The notes: generated from the sequence alone by a model not told the origin. Positions 26,152-35,998 are shown, counted from the first letter of the stretch. The stretch: DNA of 64,000 bases from Acinetobacter pittii (GCF_034064985.1 NZ_CP139249.1:1922001-1986000), one strand, 5' to 3'. Made by a program: numbers and translations.

Positions 26152-27561
26152 ATGGAAAAACAGCAAGGAATTTTTGAAAGATTTGCTCTTCAGATTAGTG
26201 ACTGGTCTGAAAAATGGTTTCCTGATTCATATATTTTTGCTCTACTTGGTGTCATTATTGTCTCTGTTGCCGCTTTAGGTATTGGTGCGCCGATACATGA
26301 TGTCGCGACTTCCTTCGGTAACGGTTTCTGGAGCCTTATTCCCTTTACCCTGCAAATGACGATGCTCATTATTGTAGGTTATGTCGTTTCCGTATCTAAG
26401 CCCGTAAAATACCTCATTCAAAAAATGGCACGTATTCCAAATTCTGGACGTGGTGCTATTGTTTTAGTTGCAACCGTCAGCTTGTTAATTTCACTGGTCA
26501 ATTGGGCAGTAAGCACGATTCTTACTGCACTTTTAGTGATTGCATTAGCGAAACGTAAAGAGCTGAACATGGATTACCGCGCTGCGGCTGCGGCAGCAAT
26601 CATTGGTATGGGTGCAACTTGGGCTCTTGGAATCAGCTCTTCGGCAGCACAGCTTCAAGCGAATAAAACCAGTTTACCTGAGTCAATTTACAACCTAACT
26701 GGTGTTATTCCATTTACTGAAACGATTTTCCTTTGGCAATCAATTGCGATGACTATTATTTTGGTGATTGTTTCAATCGCAATCGCTTATTGGTCAGCTC
26801 CAAAAGGTAATAATGTTAAAACGATTGATAGTTTTGATGTTCAGTTTGAAGAAGATAAACCCCATGATGAGAAATCTAATCGTCCAGGTGACTGGTTAGA
26901 AAACTCGCCTATCTTAACGATTATTGTGGTCGCATTAGGCTTAATCTGGATGTTTTTTGAGTTTTCAAAAAGCAATCCAATCATTGCTATTTCAAGTTTA
27001 AACACCTACAACTTTGTGTTCTTAATGCTTGGTCTAGCATTGCATGGCACACCACGAAACTTCTTAAATGCTGTTTCAAAGGCAGTTCCAGCTGTATCAG
27101 GAATCTTAATTCAGTTTCCACTTTACGGAAGCATCGCTTTTATTATGACGCAAGCTTTAAACAGTCAAGATTTATCGCTGTCGCATTATATAGCTGAGTT
27201 TTTCGTTTCAATCGCTTCAAAAGAAACCTTTGCAATTGTGATGGGAATTTACTCTGCCATCCTTGGGTTCTTTGTGCCATCTGGCGGTGGAAAATGGATT
27301 ATTGAAGCCCCATATGTCATGCAGGCAGCAAATGATTTGAAAGTTCATTTAGGGTGGTCTGTACAAATTTATAATGCAGCCGAAGCTTTACCGAACTTAA
27401 TCAATCCATTCTTTATGCTTCCAATGTTAGGCATTCTAAAACTAAAAGCAAAAGATGTGATTGGTTTTACAGTCACTCAGCTCGTTGTGCATTTTCCGTT
27501 AGTTTTATTTTTATTGTGGTTCTTTGGAAGAACGCTTAGCTACACCCCACCTACTTTTTAA
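26152..27561 (+). CDS. AtoE-family short-chain fatty acid transporter
   Basis: A 469-residue membrane protein with about 12 helices, of the AtoE/TIGR00366 short-chain fatty acid transporter family. Typical parts: WSEKWFPDSYIFALLGVI at the start, LVNWAVSTILTALLVIALAKR near 120, and FFVPSGGGKWIIEAPYVMQAA near 380-400. I use the ATG at 26152 (AAGG 11 bases upstream); the frame extends to a GTG at 26113 without a better site. Placed between the CoA-transferase and thiolase genes, it probably imports acetoacetate, butyrate or a related short acid. Confidence 0.85.
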   Translation: MEKQQGIFERFALQISDWSEKWFPDSYIFALLGVIIVSVAALGIGAPIHDVATSFGNGFWSLIPFTLQMTMLIIVGYVVSVSKPVKYLIQKMARIPNSGRGAIVLVATVSLLISLVNWAVSTILTALLVIALAKRKELNMDYRAAAAAAIIGMGATWALGISSSAAQLQANKTSLPESIYNLTGVIPFTETIFLWQSIAMTIILVIVSIAIAYWSAPKGNNVKTIDSFDVQFEEDKPHDEKSNRPGDWLENSPILTIIVVALGLIWMFFEFSKSNPIIAISSLNTYNFVFLMLGLALHGTPRNFLNAVSKAVPAVSGILIQFPLYGSIAFIMTQALNSQDLSLSHYIAEFFVSIASKETFAIVMGIYSAILGFFVPSGGGKWIIEAPYVMQAANDLKVHLGWSVQIYNAAEALPNLINPFFMLPMLGILKLKAKDVIGFTVTQLVVHFPLVLFLLWFFGRTLSYTPPTF

Positions 27562-27570
27562 TTTACTGGC

Positions 27571-27592
27571 GCCTTTAGTTTCGGCTAAAGGC
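27571..27592 (+). other. Intraoperon hairpin before the thiolase gene
   Basis: Perfect GCCTTTAG / CTAAAGGC stem with six-base loop and no T-run, ten bases after the transporter stop. Second mRNA hairpin of this operon. Confidence 0.5.
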
Positions 27593-27626
27593 AAATTTAG
27601 CAAATACATCAATAAGAGATATTAAG

Positions 27627-28799
27627 ATGAGTTCAATTGTTATAGTTTCAGGTAGCCGTACTGCAATGGGCGGTTTTCAAGGCAGCCTATCCGCTTTAAC
27701 TGCACCAGAACTTGGCGCGGCTGTCATTCGTGAATCGATTCAACGTGCAGGCGTTGCACCTGACCAAATAAATGAAGTTATTTTTGGTTGTGTATTGAGT
27801 GCAGGCATAGGCCAAGGTCCAGCTCGTCAAGCGATGCGTAAAGCTGGTGTACCTGACCATGTCGGTGCAGTGACTATTAATAAACTGTGTGGCTCTGCCA
27901 TGAAAGCGGTGTTAATGGCTTCAGACACTTTAAAAGCAGGCAGTGCCAATATTATTGTTGCCGGTGGTATGGAATCTATGACCAATGCACCTTATATTTT
28001 ACCGAAAGCTCGCGGTGGTTACCGTATGGGACACGGTGAAATTAAGGACCATATGTTTTTAGATGGTCTTGAAGATGCTGAAACAGGCCGTTTAATGGGT
28101 TCGTTTGCGCAAGACATGGCAAACACTAAAGGCTTTACACGTGAGCAAATGGATAACTTTGCAATTTCTTCACTTAAAAAAGCGCACACTGCGATTACTG
28201 AAGGTTATTTCAAAGAAGAGATTGTTCCTGTTGAAGTCAAAACACGTAAAGGTGTTGAAGTTATCGATCAAGATGAACAGCCATTAAAAGCCAATCTTGA
28301 GAAGATCCCAACATTACGCCCAGCTTTTAGTAAAGATGGAACAATTACTGCTGCAAACTCAAGCTCAATTTCTGATGGTGCGGCTGCGTTAGTACTCACC
28401 ACTGAAGAATATGCTCAAAGTCATGGTTTAAATACTTTGGCGAAAATTGTTGCAACTTCGACTCACTCACAGCATCCAAGTGAATTTACCATTGCTCCGA
28501 TTAGTGCAATTCAAAAAGTGCTAGAGCGCGCTGGTTGGTCAGTTGACGAGGTAGATGCTTGGGAAATTAATGAAGCTTTTGCAATGGTGGCAATGGCACC
28601 AATTCATGAGCTCGGCATTGATGAAGCAAAAGTCAACGTACATGGTGGTGCTTGTGCTTTAGGTCACCCAATTGGTGCAACAGGCTCAAGAATTATTCTT
28701 TCTCTTATCTATGCTTTAAAACGCCTTGGTAAGAAGAAAGGTGTTGCTGCATTATGTATTGGTGGTGGTGAAGCTACAGCTGTTGCAATTGAAATCTAA
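27627..28799 (+). CDS. Acetyl-CoA C-acetyltransferase (thiolase)
   Basis: Cleaves acetoacetyl-CoA with CoA into two acetyl-CoA, the last step of ketone-body use. The 390-residue protein has all catalytic thiolase motifs: the acylation Cys in NKLCGSAMKAV near residue 89, NEAFA near 317, GGACALGHPIGATGSRI with the catalytic His near 346, and CIGGGEATAV with the second Cys near 377. Length fits AtoB/PhaA. Last gene of the scoAB unit, with a strong terminator. Confidence 0.92.
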   Translation: MSSIVIVSGSRTAMGGFQGSLSALTAPELGAAVIRESIQRAGVAPDQINEVIFGCVLSAGIGQGPARQAMRKAGVPDHVGAVTINKLCGSAMKAVLMASDTLKAGSANIIVAGGMESMTNAPYILPKARGGYRMGHGEIKDHMFLDGLEDAETGRLMGSFAQDMANTKGFTREQMDNFAISSLKKAHTAITEGYFKEEIVPVEVKTRKGVEVIDQDEQPLKANLEKIPTLRPAFSKDGTITAANSSSISDGAAALVLTTEEYAQSHGLNTLAKIVATSTHSQHPSEFTIAPISAIQKVLERAGWSVDEVDAWEINEAFAMVAMAPIHELGIDEAKVNVHGGACALGHPIGATGSRIILSLIYALKRLGKKKGVAALCIGGGEATAVAIEI

Positions 28800-28817
28800 A
28801 AATTAAAGTGCACGGAA

Positions 28818-28847
28818 GATGTAAGAATTTTTCTTACATCTTTTTTT
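28818..28847. terminator. Terminator after the thiolase gene
   Basis: GATGTAAGAA / TTCTTACATC stem with short loop, then TTTTTTTT, reaching the stop of the convergent LysR gene. Confidence 0.9.
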
Positions 28848-29770
28848 TAGACTTTAAAAAGTTCATAACAGGTTTGACGGAACCATTTATGGCTACTTTT
28901 ATGATGGCAAGACATATGCCAATGTTGTTTAACATCATAAGTTGGAAAGTCTAGAGGTGCCGGTAAAATCTGTAAATTTTCTCTCACCAATAAGACTTGG
29001 CTTAAATAATACGGTACCGTTGCGATCGCATCTGTTTCTTGAACGACTAATCCCACTCCAAGATAGCTCGGTAATCGAATTAAAATATTTCGATCTAATC
29101 CTTTGTTCTGTAATTCATTTTTAATATGGTAGTGCCCGATTCCTGCATCAATATCGATATGATATTCGCGCATATAATCATCTAAAGTGAAATTATTTGG
29201 GTCTAAACGAGGATGGCTTTTAGAGCTAATCACCACATAATGCTGTTTAAAAAACTTTTGTTGATAAAAGCCTTCTTCTAACTGGGGTAAAAAACCAATT
29301 GCGAGGTCAATTTCACCATTTGCCATTTGGTAGCTGGTTTCTGGCGTAATCGGCCTAATATTCAAGCGAATTAAAGGCGCTTTCTCTTTTAAATAGTTGG
29401 TTAATTGCGGTAATAAAACCAGATGAGAGACATCTGTCATCGCAATTGTAAAAAGCTGATCTGAAGTTAGCGGATCAAAGTTCACACTAAAGTTATTAAT
29501 GCTTTCTACTTTATCAATCACTTCACTAATGAGTGGAAAAATCTCTTTTGCTAATTCGGTTGGAATCATTTCATTCCCAACACGAATAAAAAGCGGGTCA
29601 TTAAAATGCTGACGGATTTTGTTGAGTCCATTACTAACACTCGGTTGTGTAAGGCCAATCGCATCAGCAGCCATTGAAACACTTTTAAACCGATAAATAT
29701 GATAAAAAATATTTAGTAATCTACTATCTAGATCAAACAAAATTGTCTCCGTCTGGATCAAATAATCCAT
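28847..29770 (-). CDS. LysR-family regulator (NodD/LinR-like group)
   Basis: A 307-residue LysR protein with HTH around residues 22-60 (MAADAIGLTQPSVSNGLNKIRQHFNDPLFIRVGNEMIPTE split over the helix and wing) and a substrate-binding domain. The DPLFIR and TELA motifs and the ITPETSYQMANGEIDLAIGFLP stretch are typical of the NodD-like PBP2 subgroup, which often senses aromatic compounds. Convergent with the thiolase gene; its target is not obvious. No good ribosome site is visible before the ATG at 29770. Confidence 0.8.
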   Translation of the reverse strand: MDYLIQTETILFDLDSRLLNIFYHIYRFKSVSMAADAIGLTQPSVSNGLNKIRQHFNDPLFIRVGNEMIPTELAKEIFPLISEVIDKVESINNFSVNFDPLTSDQLFTIAMTDVSHLVLLPQLTNYLKEKAPLIRLNIRPITPETSYQMANGEIDLAIGFLPQLEEGFYQQKFFKQHYVVISSKSHPRLDPNNFTLDDYMREYHIDIDAGIGHYHIKNELQNKGLDRNILIRLPSYLGVGLVVQETDAIATVPYYLSQVLLVRENLQILPAPLDFPTYDVKQHWHMSCHHKSSHKWFRQTCYELFKV

Positions 29771-29973
29771 TCAAAAGGAATGAAATCAGGCACAGCAGAT
29801 ATAAAAATGCTTACTAGATTTCTGAATTATTGATATATGGTCTAAATTAACAAAGAATCTAGACCATGAGCAATGCTTTATAAAGCCTTTCATCACAAAG
29901 ACAAAGGTATGAGCTATTTAATTGATTACTTTGTATGTAAATATGTTAAATACATCACATATCATTATAAATT

Positions 29974-30867
29974 TTAATCATGCTGAGTTTGGAAGCCCTT
30001 CCAGATTTGCTGAACTGATTTGTTATCACTCAAGTTATTTTTAAAAATATAAATATCCTGTGGCAGGCAATATTCTTTATGGTCCAACATGACCAATTTC
30101 CCGGTAGCCAGATCTTCCTCTACATTAATTTTTGGAATCCATGCGACACCTAAACCTTGTAATACAAGCTCTTTCAAGTTGGTGGCATTGTCAGTTTCAT
30201 ATAAGGTTTTATAGATCAGTTTACCTTCAATCAATTGATCGACCAATTTACGCAAATAAGCATGTTTACTATAAGCAAGTAATGAAAAATTACTCTGAAT
30301 TGTATGCTTAGGCGTATGATCTGCTTCGGTAGCTGACACTGGAACAATCTCTGTTTCAGCGATCTTGATGCCACTTAAAATATCATCGCCAACTCGATTG
30401 ATATTAGATCGATCTGCATAACAAATCATAAAATCGCAGGCACCTTCTTTTAAAAGAGATAAGCCTTCACCACTATTCGTCGCGACAATTTCAATTTTTA
30501 AATCACGCATAAACGTTGGAAATTTTTTTAAAAAAGTCGTTAAAAAACCCGATGCTAATGAGTGAACCACACAAAAACGAATAGTAGATTCGGTTTCATT
30601 TTTGATGTTTTTAATCAGCTTTGCTGTTTCTTCTACCTGCTTCTCAATATTTTTAGACATGACCAGCATAATTCGCCCGATGTCTGTAAATTCAATATTA
30701 TTTTTATTATTTCTAATAATGACTTCAGCTCCAATCATCTCTTCTATTTGCTGAATTCTACGCGTAAACGCAGATTGACTAATAAATCGTTTTTCGGCTG
30801 CTTTTGAAATAGAACGCTCTCGTTCAAGTGTCAAAAGGTCTTCTACCCAACGTACTTCTAAATTCAT
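29974..30867 (-). CDS. LysR-family regulator, HypT/YjiE-like
   Basis: A 297-residue LysR protein whose start LEVRWVEDLLTLERERSISKAAEKRFISQSAFTRRIQ parallels E. coli HypT (YjiE/QseD), which begins with a WLYDFLTLE-type segment and answers hypochlorite. Effector domain follows from about 90. The ATG at 30867 is preferred over 30876 because AGGGA sits eight bases before it. It stands alone; aspA, 1.5 kb away and in the other direction, may or may not be a target. The oxidant-sensing role is inference from similarity of the HTH region only. Confidence 0.7.
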   Translation of the reverse strand: MNLEVRWVEDLLTLERERSISKAAEKRFISQSAFTRRIQQIEEMIGAEVIIRNNKNNIEFTDIGRIMLVMSKNIEKQVEETAKLIKNIKNETESTIRFCVVHSLASGFLTTFLKKFPTFMRDLKIEIVATNSGEGLSLLKEGACDFMICYADRSNINRVGDDILSGIKIAETEIVPVSATEADHTPKHTIQSNFSLLAYSKHAYLRKLVDQLIEGKLIYKTLYETDNATNLKELVLQGLGVAWIPKINVEEDLATGKLVMLDHKEYCLPQDIYIFKNNLSDNKSVQQIWKGFQTQHD

Positions 30868-31415
30868 TTTATGCATTCCCTTTTTATAGTTATGTCCTTA
30901 ATTTGTCTGGTTGGGAAGCTGAATAAATAGCTGAATAGATGAATAAAAACTGTAAAACATGGGAGTACCTGCAAAAATGCGATGAAGGATTGGCAAAGCC
31001 AAACAATAAAAATAGGTATTGAATAATTCTGACATAGAAACGAGCTTAAGAGAATAAAAGACTTTGATTTAACTCAACAACTCATAAAAAGATAAAATTA
31101 TTATTCTAAAAATTATTTTAAATCAAAAACTAAGGTTAATATAATTCAAGTAAATAACAAATTTCACCTTAATAAAAAACAGAAATAATCCTAAAATTTA
31201 CTCAAGTTTTATTTTTAATAAAAAAAGTCCGCACCTTGGGGAAGAATACGGAATGTAAAACTGAAAAATTAATATATTGCCTATTTCAGGATTTAAGCTC
31301 TTTGATTTAATAAATTCATCTAAATCAGAAGATATGTTTGCAGTATAGCCCAAACAAAAAAACCTGACTATTCTACTAAAGTATTTAGCTTAAGATTGAA
31401 TTAAAAAATGAATTT
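30868..31415. other. Intergenic stretch, nothing recognised
   Basis: About 550 bases. It holds the promoter of the LysR gene and AT-rich DNA. Around 31226-31255 the TCCGCACC...ATACGGA arms give a weak hairpin. No ORF with a ribosome site is visible. A small RNA could be present but cannot be supported. Confidence 0.4.
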
Positions 31416-31643
31416 CTAATATTCACCAATGAGATAATATAGCTTCCTTGAAATTTCAACCATCATATTAGAAGTATATTGAGTAATTTCAAAAACTTGC
31501 TTTTTCTGGGGATTAAAAACCATATTGTCTTTTTCATCGCTAAAAAAGATATAAGTGGTGTATTTATCCATATGGTGAATATGCTCTTTTAAGTTTAATT
31601 TTTCCCCAGAGTTGGGATCATAGGCGATAAACTTCATTCTCAT
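31416..31643 (-). CDS. Hypothetical protein (75 residues)
   Basis: Short cytosolic-looking protein (MRMKFIAYDPNSGEKLNLKE start, charged and aromatic throughout, no signal peptide or membrane helix). No family recognised. The ATG at 31643 has a weak GAGA upstream; Met3 is an alternative. It may share a transcript with the small gene at 31748. Confidence 0.45.
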   Translation of the reverse strand: MRMKFIAYDPNSGEKLNLKEHIHHMDKYTTYIFFSDEKDNMVFNPQKKQVFEITQYTSNMMVEISRKLYYLIGEY

Positions 31644-31747
31644 GAATTTTGTCTCTATACATACAGTCTTTTACCTAAATTTTAAGAAAGTTTAAGTAAA
31701 ACAATATTTTGATGGATGATATAAAAGGTTAACCTAAGAACTGCGGG

Positions 31748-31930
31748 CTATTTATAAGATATGGGTACAATACTATTGGCCTTGTTTACAGAGGTTTCAG
31801 CAGAAGCAATAGATTGCTCTGCTTCTTTAAGCAGACGAGAAGTTTTAGACTCACTTTTCTCTTCACCGTGGCAAAGTACATAGTATGTAAAACTTCCCAA
31901 GATAATTAATGCGGCTGTGATTTTTAACAT
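31748..31930 (-). CDS. Small membrane-anchored protein (60 residues)
   Basis: One N-terminal hydrophobic helix (ITAALIILGSFTYYVLCHG) followed by a polar, Glu/Ser/Lys-rich tail with helical character (TSRLLKEAEQSIASAETSVNKAN). This layout suggests a single-pass inner-membrane peptide. No family recognised. Confidence 0.45.
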   Translation of the reverse strand: MLKITAALIILGSFTYYVLCHGEEKSESKTSRLLKEAEQSIASAETSVNKANSIVPISYK

Positions 31931-32347
31931 AAACTTAAAACTAAGATTTTTTCGTATTATAGTGCTTTTTATGTGAAATGCATCACATTTTTATATAAAT
32001 TTGTTAGATAAGCTTCATTTTAAAAGAAAATAATATAGATAATTAAGTTGATATTTCACTTAAATTAATCAATCCTATATTTTTTTAAAAAGTTATTTTT
32101 AAAAAATTAGATAATTATCTACTTCATAAAACAAATTTTGAAATTAAATTTATCTTAATATTAAGTTATTAATTTAAATAGCAAAATTCCATTCGAATTG
32201 ATAGTTAAAAACGGAATCTCCTAGTGCATTCATTGTAAAATTAAAAACTTGATATGCAAAAAATGCATAATCAACTTGATAAATGCATTAGAAGTGAAGC
32301 ATTTCGAAATCTAATATGAATTATCTTCTTTACTAATTCGAAGTTTA
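31931..32347. promoter_or_regulatory. aspA upstream region with repeated TGCAT elements
   Basis: AT-rich, no ORF. Within the last 130 bases there are several TGCAT elements: GTGCATT at 32224, the palindrome ATGCA-N5-TGCAT at about 32254-32268, and AATGCATT at 32282-32289, plus GAAGCATTTC at 32296. They could be sites for a regulator of aspA. Confidence 0.35.
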
Positions 32348-33766
32348 ATGATGAACGCTGAAATTACCACCCGTATTGAGAAGGATCTTATTGGTTATAG
32401 AGAGATCAATAATAACGACTACTACGGGGTACAAACATTACGTGCTCTAGAAAACTTTAATTTAACTCAAAGCAAGGTCGGAAATTTCCCTCACCTTATT
32501 AAAGCTTTAGCAATGGTAAAGCTTGCTTGTGCTGAAGCGAACTATAATCTTAAAAGCTTAGATCAGACTAAATTTGAAGCGATTGAATATAGCTGTAATC
32601 AACTTATTCGTGGTAATTTTCACGACCAGTTCCCGATTGATATGATGCAAGGCGGTGCTGGTACTTCAACCAATATGAATGCAAATGAAGTATTAGCAAA
32701 CGTCGCTTTAGAATATATGGGACATGCAAAAGGCCAATATCAATATTTGCATCCTAATAACGACATTAACATGTCACAGTCAACAAATGACGTATACCCT
32801 ACTGCAATTCGCTTAGGTTTGTTATTAAGCTTAGATGAACTAAATCTTCCTTTTAACAATTTAATCTTAAGTTTCCGCAATAAATCTCAAGAATTTGCTC
32901 ACATCTTAAAAATGGGCCGTACACAGTTACAAGACGCTGTGCCAATGACATTAGGTCAAGAGTTTGGTGCTTTTGCAGTAACTTTACAAAAAGACCTTGA
33001 GCAAATTAATACGCTTATTCCAAATGTTTTAGCCTATATGAACCTTGGTGGTACGGCGATTGGTACGGGAATTACTACTGAATATAGTTACCGTGAACTT
33101 GCGATTCAAGCACTTGCAAAAATTTCTGGTAAGAAAATTAAATCTGCTCCTGATCTAATTGAAGCAACTTCAGATATGGGTGACTTTGTTCTTTTATCTG
33201 GTTTATTAAAGCGTACCGCAACTAAACTTTCAAAAATTGCCAATGACTTACGTTTACTTTCAAGTGGTCCACGTACTGGCATTAATGAAATTAATTTAGA
33301 AGCTCGCCAACCGGGTAGCTCGATCATGCCGGGTAAGGTAAACCCAGTTATACCTGAAGCAATGAACCTTGCTTGTTTCCAAATTATTGCAAATGACTTG
33401 GCTGTAACTTTAGCTGCTGAGGCTGGTCAATTACAGTTAAATGCAATGGAACCACTTATTGCATTCAAACTATTTGAATCGATGGACTTGCTCGGTAAAG
33501 CAATGGCAATGTTCCAAACTAAGTGTATTGATACAATTACGGCGAACCCTGAACACTGTAAAGCTTTGGTTGAAAACTCAATTGGTATCGTGACTGCACT
33601 TAACCCATATCTAGGTTATGAAACTACAACTCGTATTGCTAAAACCGCAAACGAAACTGGACAAAGCGTATTGGCTTTAGTTCAAAATGAAGGTTTATTA
33701 TCGGCACAAGTGCTTAATGATATCTTGTCGATTAATAATATGGTTAAACCAAAAATGTCGGCTTAA
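32348..33766 (+). CDS. aspA: Aspartate ammonia-lyase (aspartase)
   Basis: Splits L-aspartate reversibly into fumarate and ammonia. The 472-residue protein follows E. coli AspA closely: DLIGYREINNNDYYGVQTLRA at the start, GGAGTSTNMNANEVLAN near 100-116, HPNNDINMSQSTNDVYPTA near 137-155, KMGRTQLQDAVPMTLGQEF near 195-213, and the mobile catalytic loop GSSIMPGKVNPVIPEAMN near 320-337. PVIPE after the loop distinguishes aspartase from fumarase C, where PTQ-type residues are usual. Start is one of two adjacent ATGs (32348 or 32351). Its own terminator follows. Confidence 0.9.
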   Translation: MMNAEITTRIEKDLIGYREINNNDYYGVQTLRALENFNLTQSKVGNFPHLIKALAMVKLACAEANYNLKSLDQTKFEAIEYSCNQLIRGNFHDQFPIDMMQGGAGTSTNMNANEVLANVALEYMGHAKGQYQYLHPNNDINMSQSTNDVYPTAIRLGLLLSLDELNLPFNNLILSFRNKSQEFAHILKMGRTQLQDAVPMTLGQEFGAFAVTLQKDLEQINTLIPNVLAYMNLGGTAIGTGITTEYSYRELAIQALAKISGKKIKSAPDLIEATSDMGDFVLLSGLLKRTATKLSKIANDLRLLSSGPRTGINEINLEARQPGSSIMPGKVNPVIPEAMNLACFQIIANDLAVTLAAEAGQLQLNAMEPLIAFKLFESMDLLGKAMAMFQTKCIDTITANPEHCKALVENSIGIVTALNPYLGYETTTRIAKTANETGQSVLALVQNEGLLSAQVLNDILSINNMVKPKMSA

Positions 33767-33776
33767 TTCCTGAAAT

Positions 33777-33807
33777 AAAAAAGGAGCTTTTCGAAGCTCC
33801 TTTTTTA
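33777..33807. terminator. Bidirectional terminator
   Basis: AAAAAGGAGCTT-TTCG-AAGCTCCTTTTT, a perfect stem with a stable tetraloop, between the convergent aspA and TonB-receptor genes. Confidence 0.95.
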
Positions 33808-33820
33808 TTTGTTTTATATT

Positions 33821-35998
33821 TTAAAAACTAAAAGTTGTAGAGAACTGAGCTGTACGAGGATTACCTAAAAATAAGTAGTCATCACCCATAAATGCGCCTA
33901 CATCACGCCAATATTTCTTATTAAATAGGTTATCAATATTGAATCTAAAAGTTGTGTCATGCCCAGCAAAATTTGTTTTATAGGCAGCACCAATATTAAA
34001 GACGCTATATCCGCCTACTTTTGCAGTTCCCTCTTTGTTTGCATATTTACTGCTACTGTATTGCATGCCACTCAATAATCTTAATCCTTCAACTGACGGA
34101 ACTTTATAAGATAACTGTGCAGTTGCGCGTACTTTCGGTACATTTTGAGTTTGATGACCTTTGTAGCTGTCATTATCAATATCAACTAGACGAGATTTGG
34201 TATAGGTAATACCTGAACTTACATCTAGTTTATCAGTTAAAGCACCTGTTAAACCTAATTCAATACCTTGATTGTGTTGTTCACCTTGTGAAACAAAATC
34301 GAAAGTTCCATCTGCATTCACTTTGCTATATTGATTATCTTGTTTTAAATCAAAAATAGCTGCTGTTACTAAGAAGTTCCGAATTTGTTGCTTAATACCA
34401 ACTTCATATTGTTCAGAGTTTTTAGGAGATAGAACTTCTAGAGCATTATTAGCGAACCACGGAGCTTCACCACCATCTGATAAACCTTTGGCATATGAAG
34501 CATAAAGATTGGTTTTGGAAGTTGGACTATACATGAGCGCTAATTGTGGCAAGAACTTATTTAAATCGGTATCACGGCTTCGCTGCCCATCTGAATTATA
34601 AGCTTGCTCATCAAGATGAATAAGTTTTCCACCGAGTAAAGTTGACCATTGATCGTTAAATTGAACTCGGTCAGATACAGTAAATGCAGTCTGATCACTT
34701 TCTAAGGCTTTATAACGATCACCTGGACTTTCTGATGAGCGACTGTAGTCAATCGTATCTTCATAGATATTGCCTGTTCCTACCGCTACATTCAGTGGTG
34801 TATGGTGCTTTAAGGTTTTATAAGTACGTTGTAATTCGAGAGCGATTTGATGCTGAATGTTGCCAGTGTTGAATTGTCCATTTAACCCAGCGGCAAACTG
34901 GTTGGTAATACGCGTGTCATCTGGGCTACGGAAATCGTAAATATCATAATTACCGTGTTTATCAAAAGTATTGCCCAAACCAGAATATTCACAATTATCG
35001 TTATAACATCCCCATGGGAAAGCACTATTATCATCAATCACAACACGGCTTTGCGATGCGCTTAAGCTAGCATTCCATTGATCGTTAAATGCATATTGAT
35101 ATTTCAAACTTGCATTTACACTGTTATTTACAACAGGTTTACTCCAAGACTGGTAACCCAATAAACGGTCTTGATCTACATTTGTTGGTACTTCGTGCCC
35201 ATCAAGCAGTTGATAACCTGGTACTGAACGTTGACTTTGATGCTGAGCTTCAATATCAAACAATAATTTAGAACGCTCATTAATTTTCCAGTCTAAAGCT
35301 ACTGAACCAAACTCACGCTTACCATTTGCGTGATCAACATTTGGATGGATGCTTTCATGTGCTAAATTGATTCGATAACCAAAACTATCATTAACAAAGC
35401 CGCCGACATCTGTTGCCAGTGTATAGCCGCCTTCTGAATTTGCATCTACAGTAATGTTTTTAACATCGGCAGGTCTTTTCGTGACATAGTTAACAACACC
35501 ACCTGGTGTCGACATTCCACTTTGAATTGCAGAAATGCCTTTTAAGATTTCAACTTGTTCTTTATTTTCTAAAGCCACATTTTGTTCGCCACGTATAGTA
35601 TGGCCATTAATAAGATAACTTGAGCCTAAATCAAGCGCAAAACCACGTGCTACAAAATTTGGATAGTAGCCAATTGCAGCATAGCCATCCCCTAAAGAAG
35701 AATCGTTTTTAATAACATCAGTTAAAGTTTTTGCGTGTTGGTCTGCTATACGCTCAGAGGTAATGGTTGTAATAGATGCAGGAACTTTCTTTACATCACT
35801 AGTTTGAAAACCAGATAAATTAACTTTTTTAGACGTATATAGTGCATCATTATTTTGTATAGCATTCACAGTAATGGTTGGGAGTTGGGAAACCTCTGCT
35901 TCATTTGCATAGACAACAGATGTTATGAGTGCAATAGATGAAGCCAATGCTGTTTTAGAGCATGTCATAAAGTGAAGATTTAACGAATGTCTTTCCAT
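33821..35998 (-). CDS. TonB-dependent siderophore receptor
   Basis: Outer-membrane active transporter for a ferric siderophore. The 725-residue protein has a signal peptide ending at SVVYANEAEV, a plug domain (about 25-200) with ITTITSERIADQ and VEILKGISAIQSGMSTPGGVVNYVTKRP (the conserved plug motif), and a barrel ending in RTAQFSTTFSF with C-terminal Phe. A Cys pair lies in an outer loop (PWGCYNDNCEYS). Start at 35998 is preferred (AGG about ten bases upstream); the frame reaches 36025. The sequence belongs to the FhuE/FoxA/TIGR01783 type; the specific ligand cannot be read. No clear Fur box is seen upstream. Confidence 0.88.
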   Translation of the reverse strand: MERHSLNLHFMTCSKTALASSIALITSVVYANEAEVSQLPTITVNAIQNNDALYTSKKVNLSGFQTSDVKKVPASITTITSERIADQHAKTLTDVIKNDSSLGDGYAAIGYYPNFVARGFALDLGSSYLINGHTIRGEQNVALENKEQVEILKGISAIQSGMSTPGGVVNYVTKRPADVKNITVDANSEGGYTLATDVGGFVNDSFGYRINLAHESIHPNVDHANGKREFGSVALDWKINERSKLLFDIEAQHQSQRSVPGYQLLDGHEVPTNVDQDRLLGYQSWSKPVVNNSVNASLKYQYAFNDQWNASLSASQSRVVIDDNSAFPWGCYNDNCEYSGLGNTFDKHGNYDIYDFRSPDDTRITNQFAAGLNGQFNTGNIQHQIALELQRTYKTLKHHTPLNVAVGTGNIYEDTIDYSRSSESPGDRYKALESDQTAFTVSDRVQFNDQWSTLLGGKLIHLDEQAYNSDGQRSRDTDLNKFLPQLALMYSPTSKTNLYASYAKGLSDGGEAPWFANNALEVLSPKNSEQYEVGIKQQIRNFLVTAAIFDLKQDNQYSKVNADGTFDFVSQGEQHNQGIELGLTGALTDKLDVSSGITYTKSRLVDIDNDSYKGHQTQNVPKVRATAQLSYKVPSVEGLRLLSGMQYSSSKYANKEGTAKVGGYSVFNIGAAYKTNFAGHDTTFRFNIDNLFNKKYWRDVGAFMGDDYLFLGNPRTAQFSTTFSF

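Noticed and set aside
32348..33766. Fumarase C instead of aspartase
   Set aside because: The residues after the catalytic loop (PVIPE) and the N-terminal REINNNDYYGVQTLRA pattern agree with AspA.
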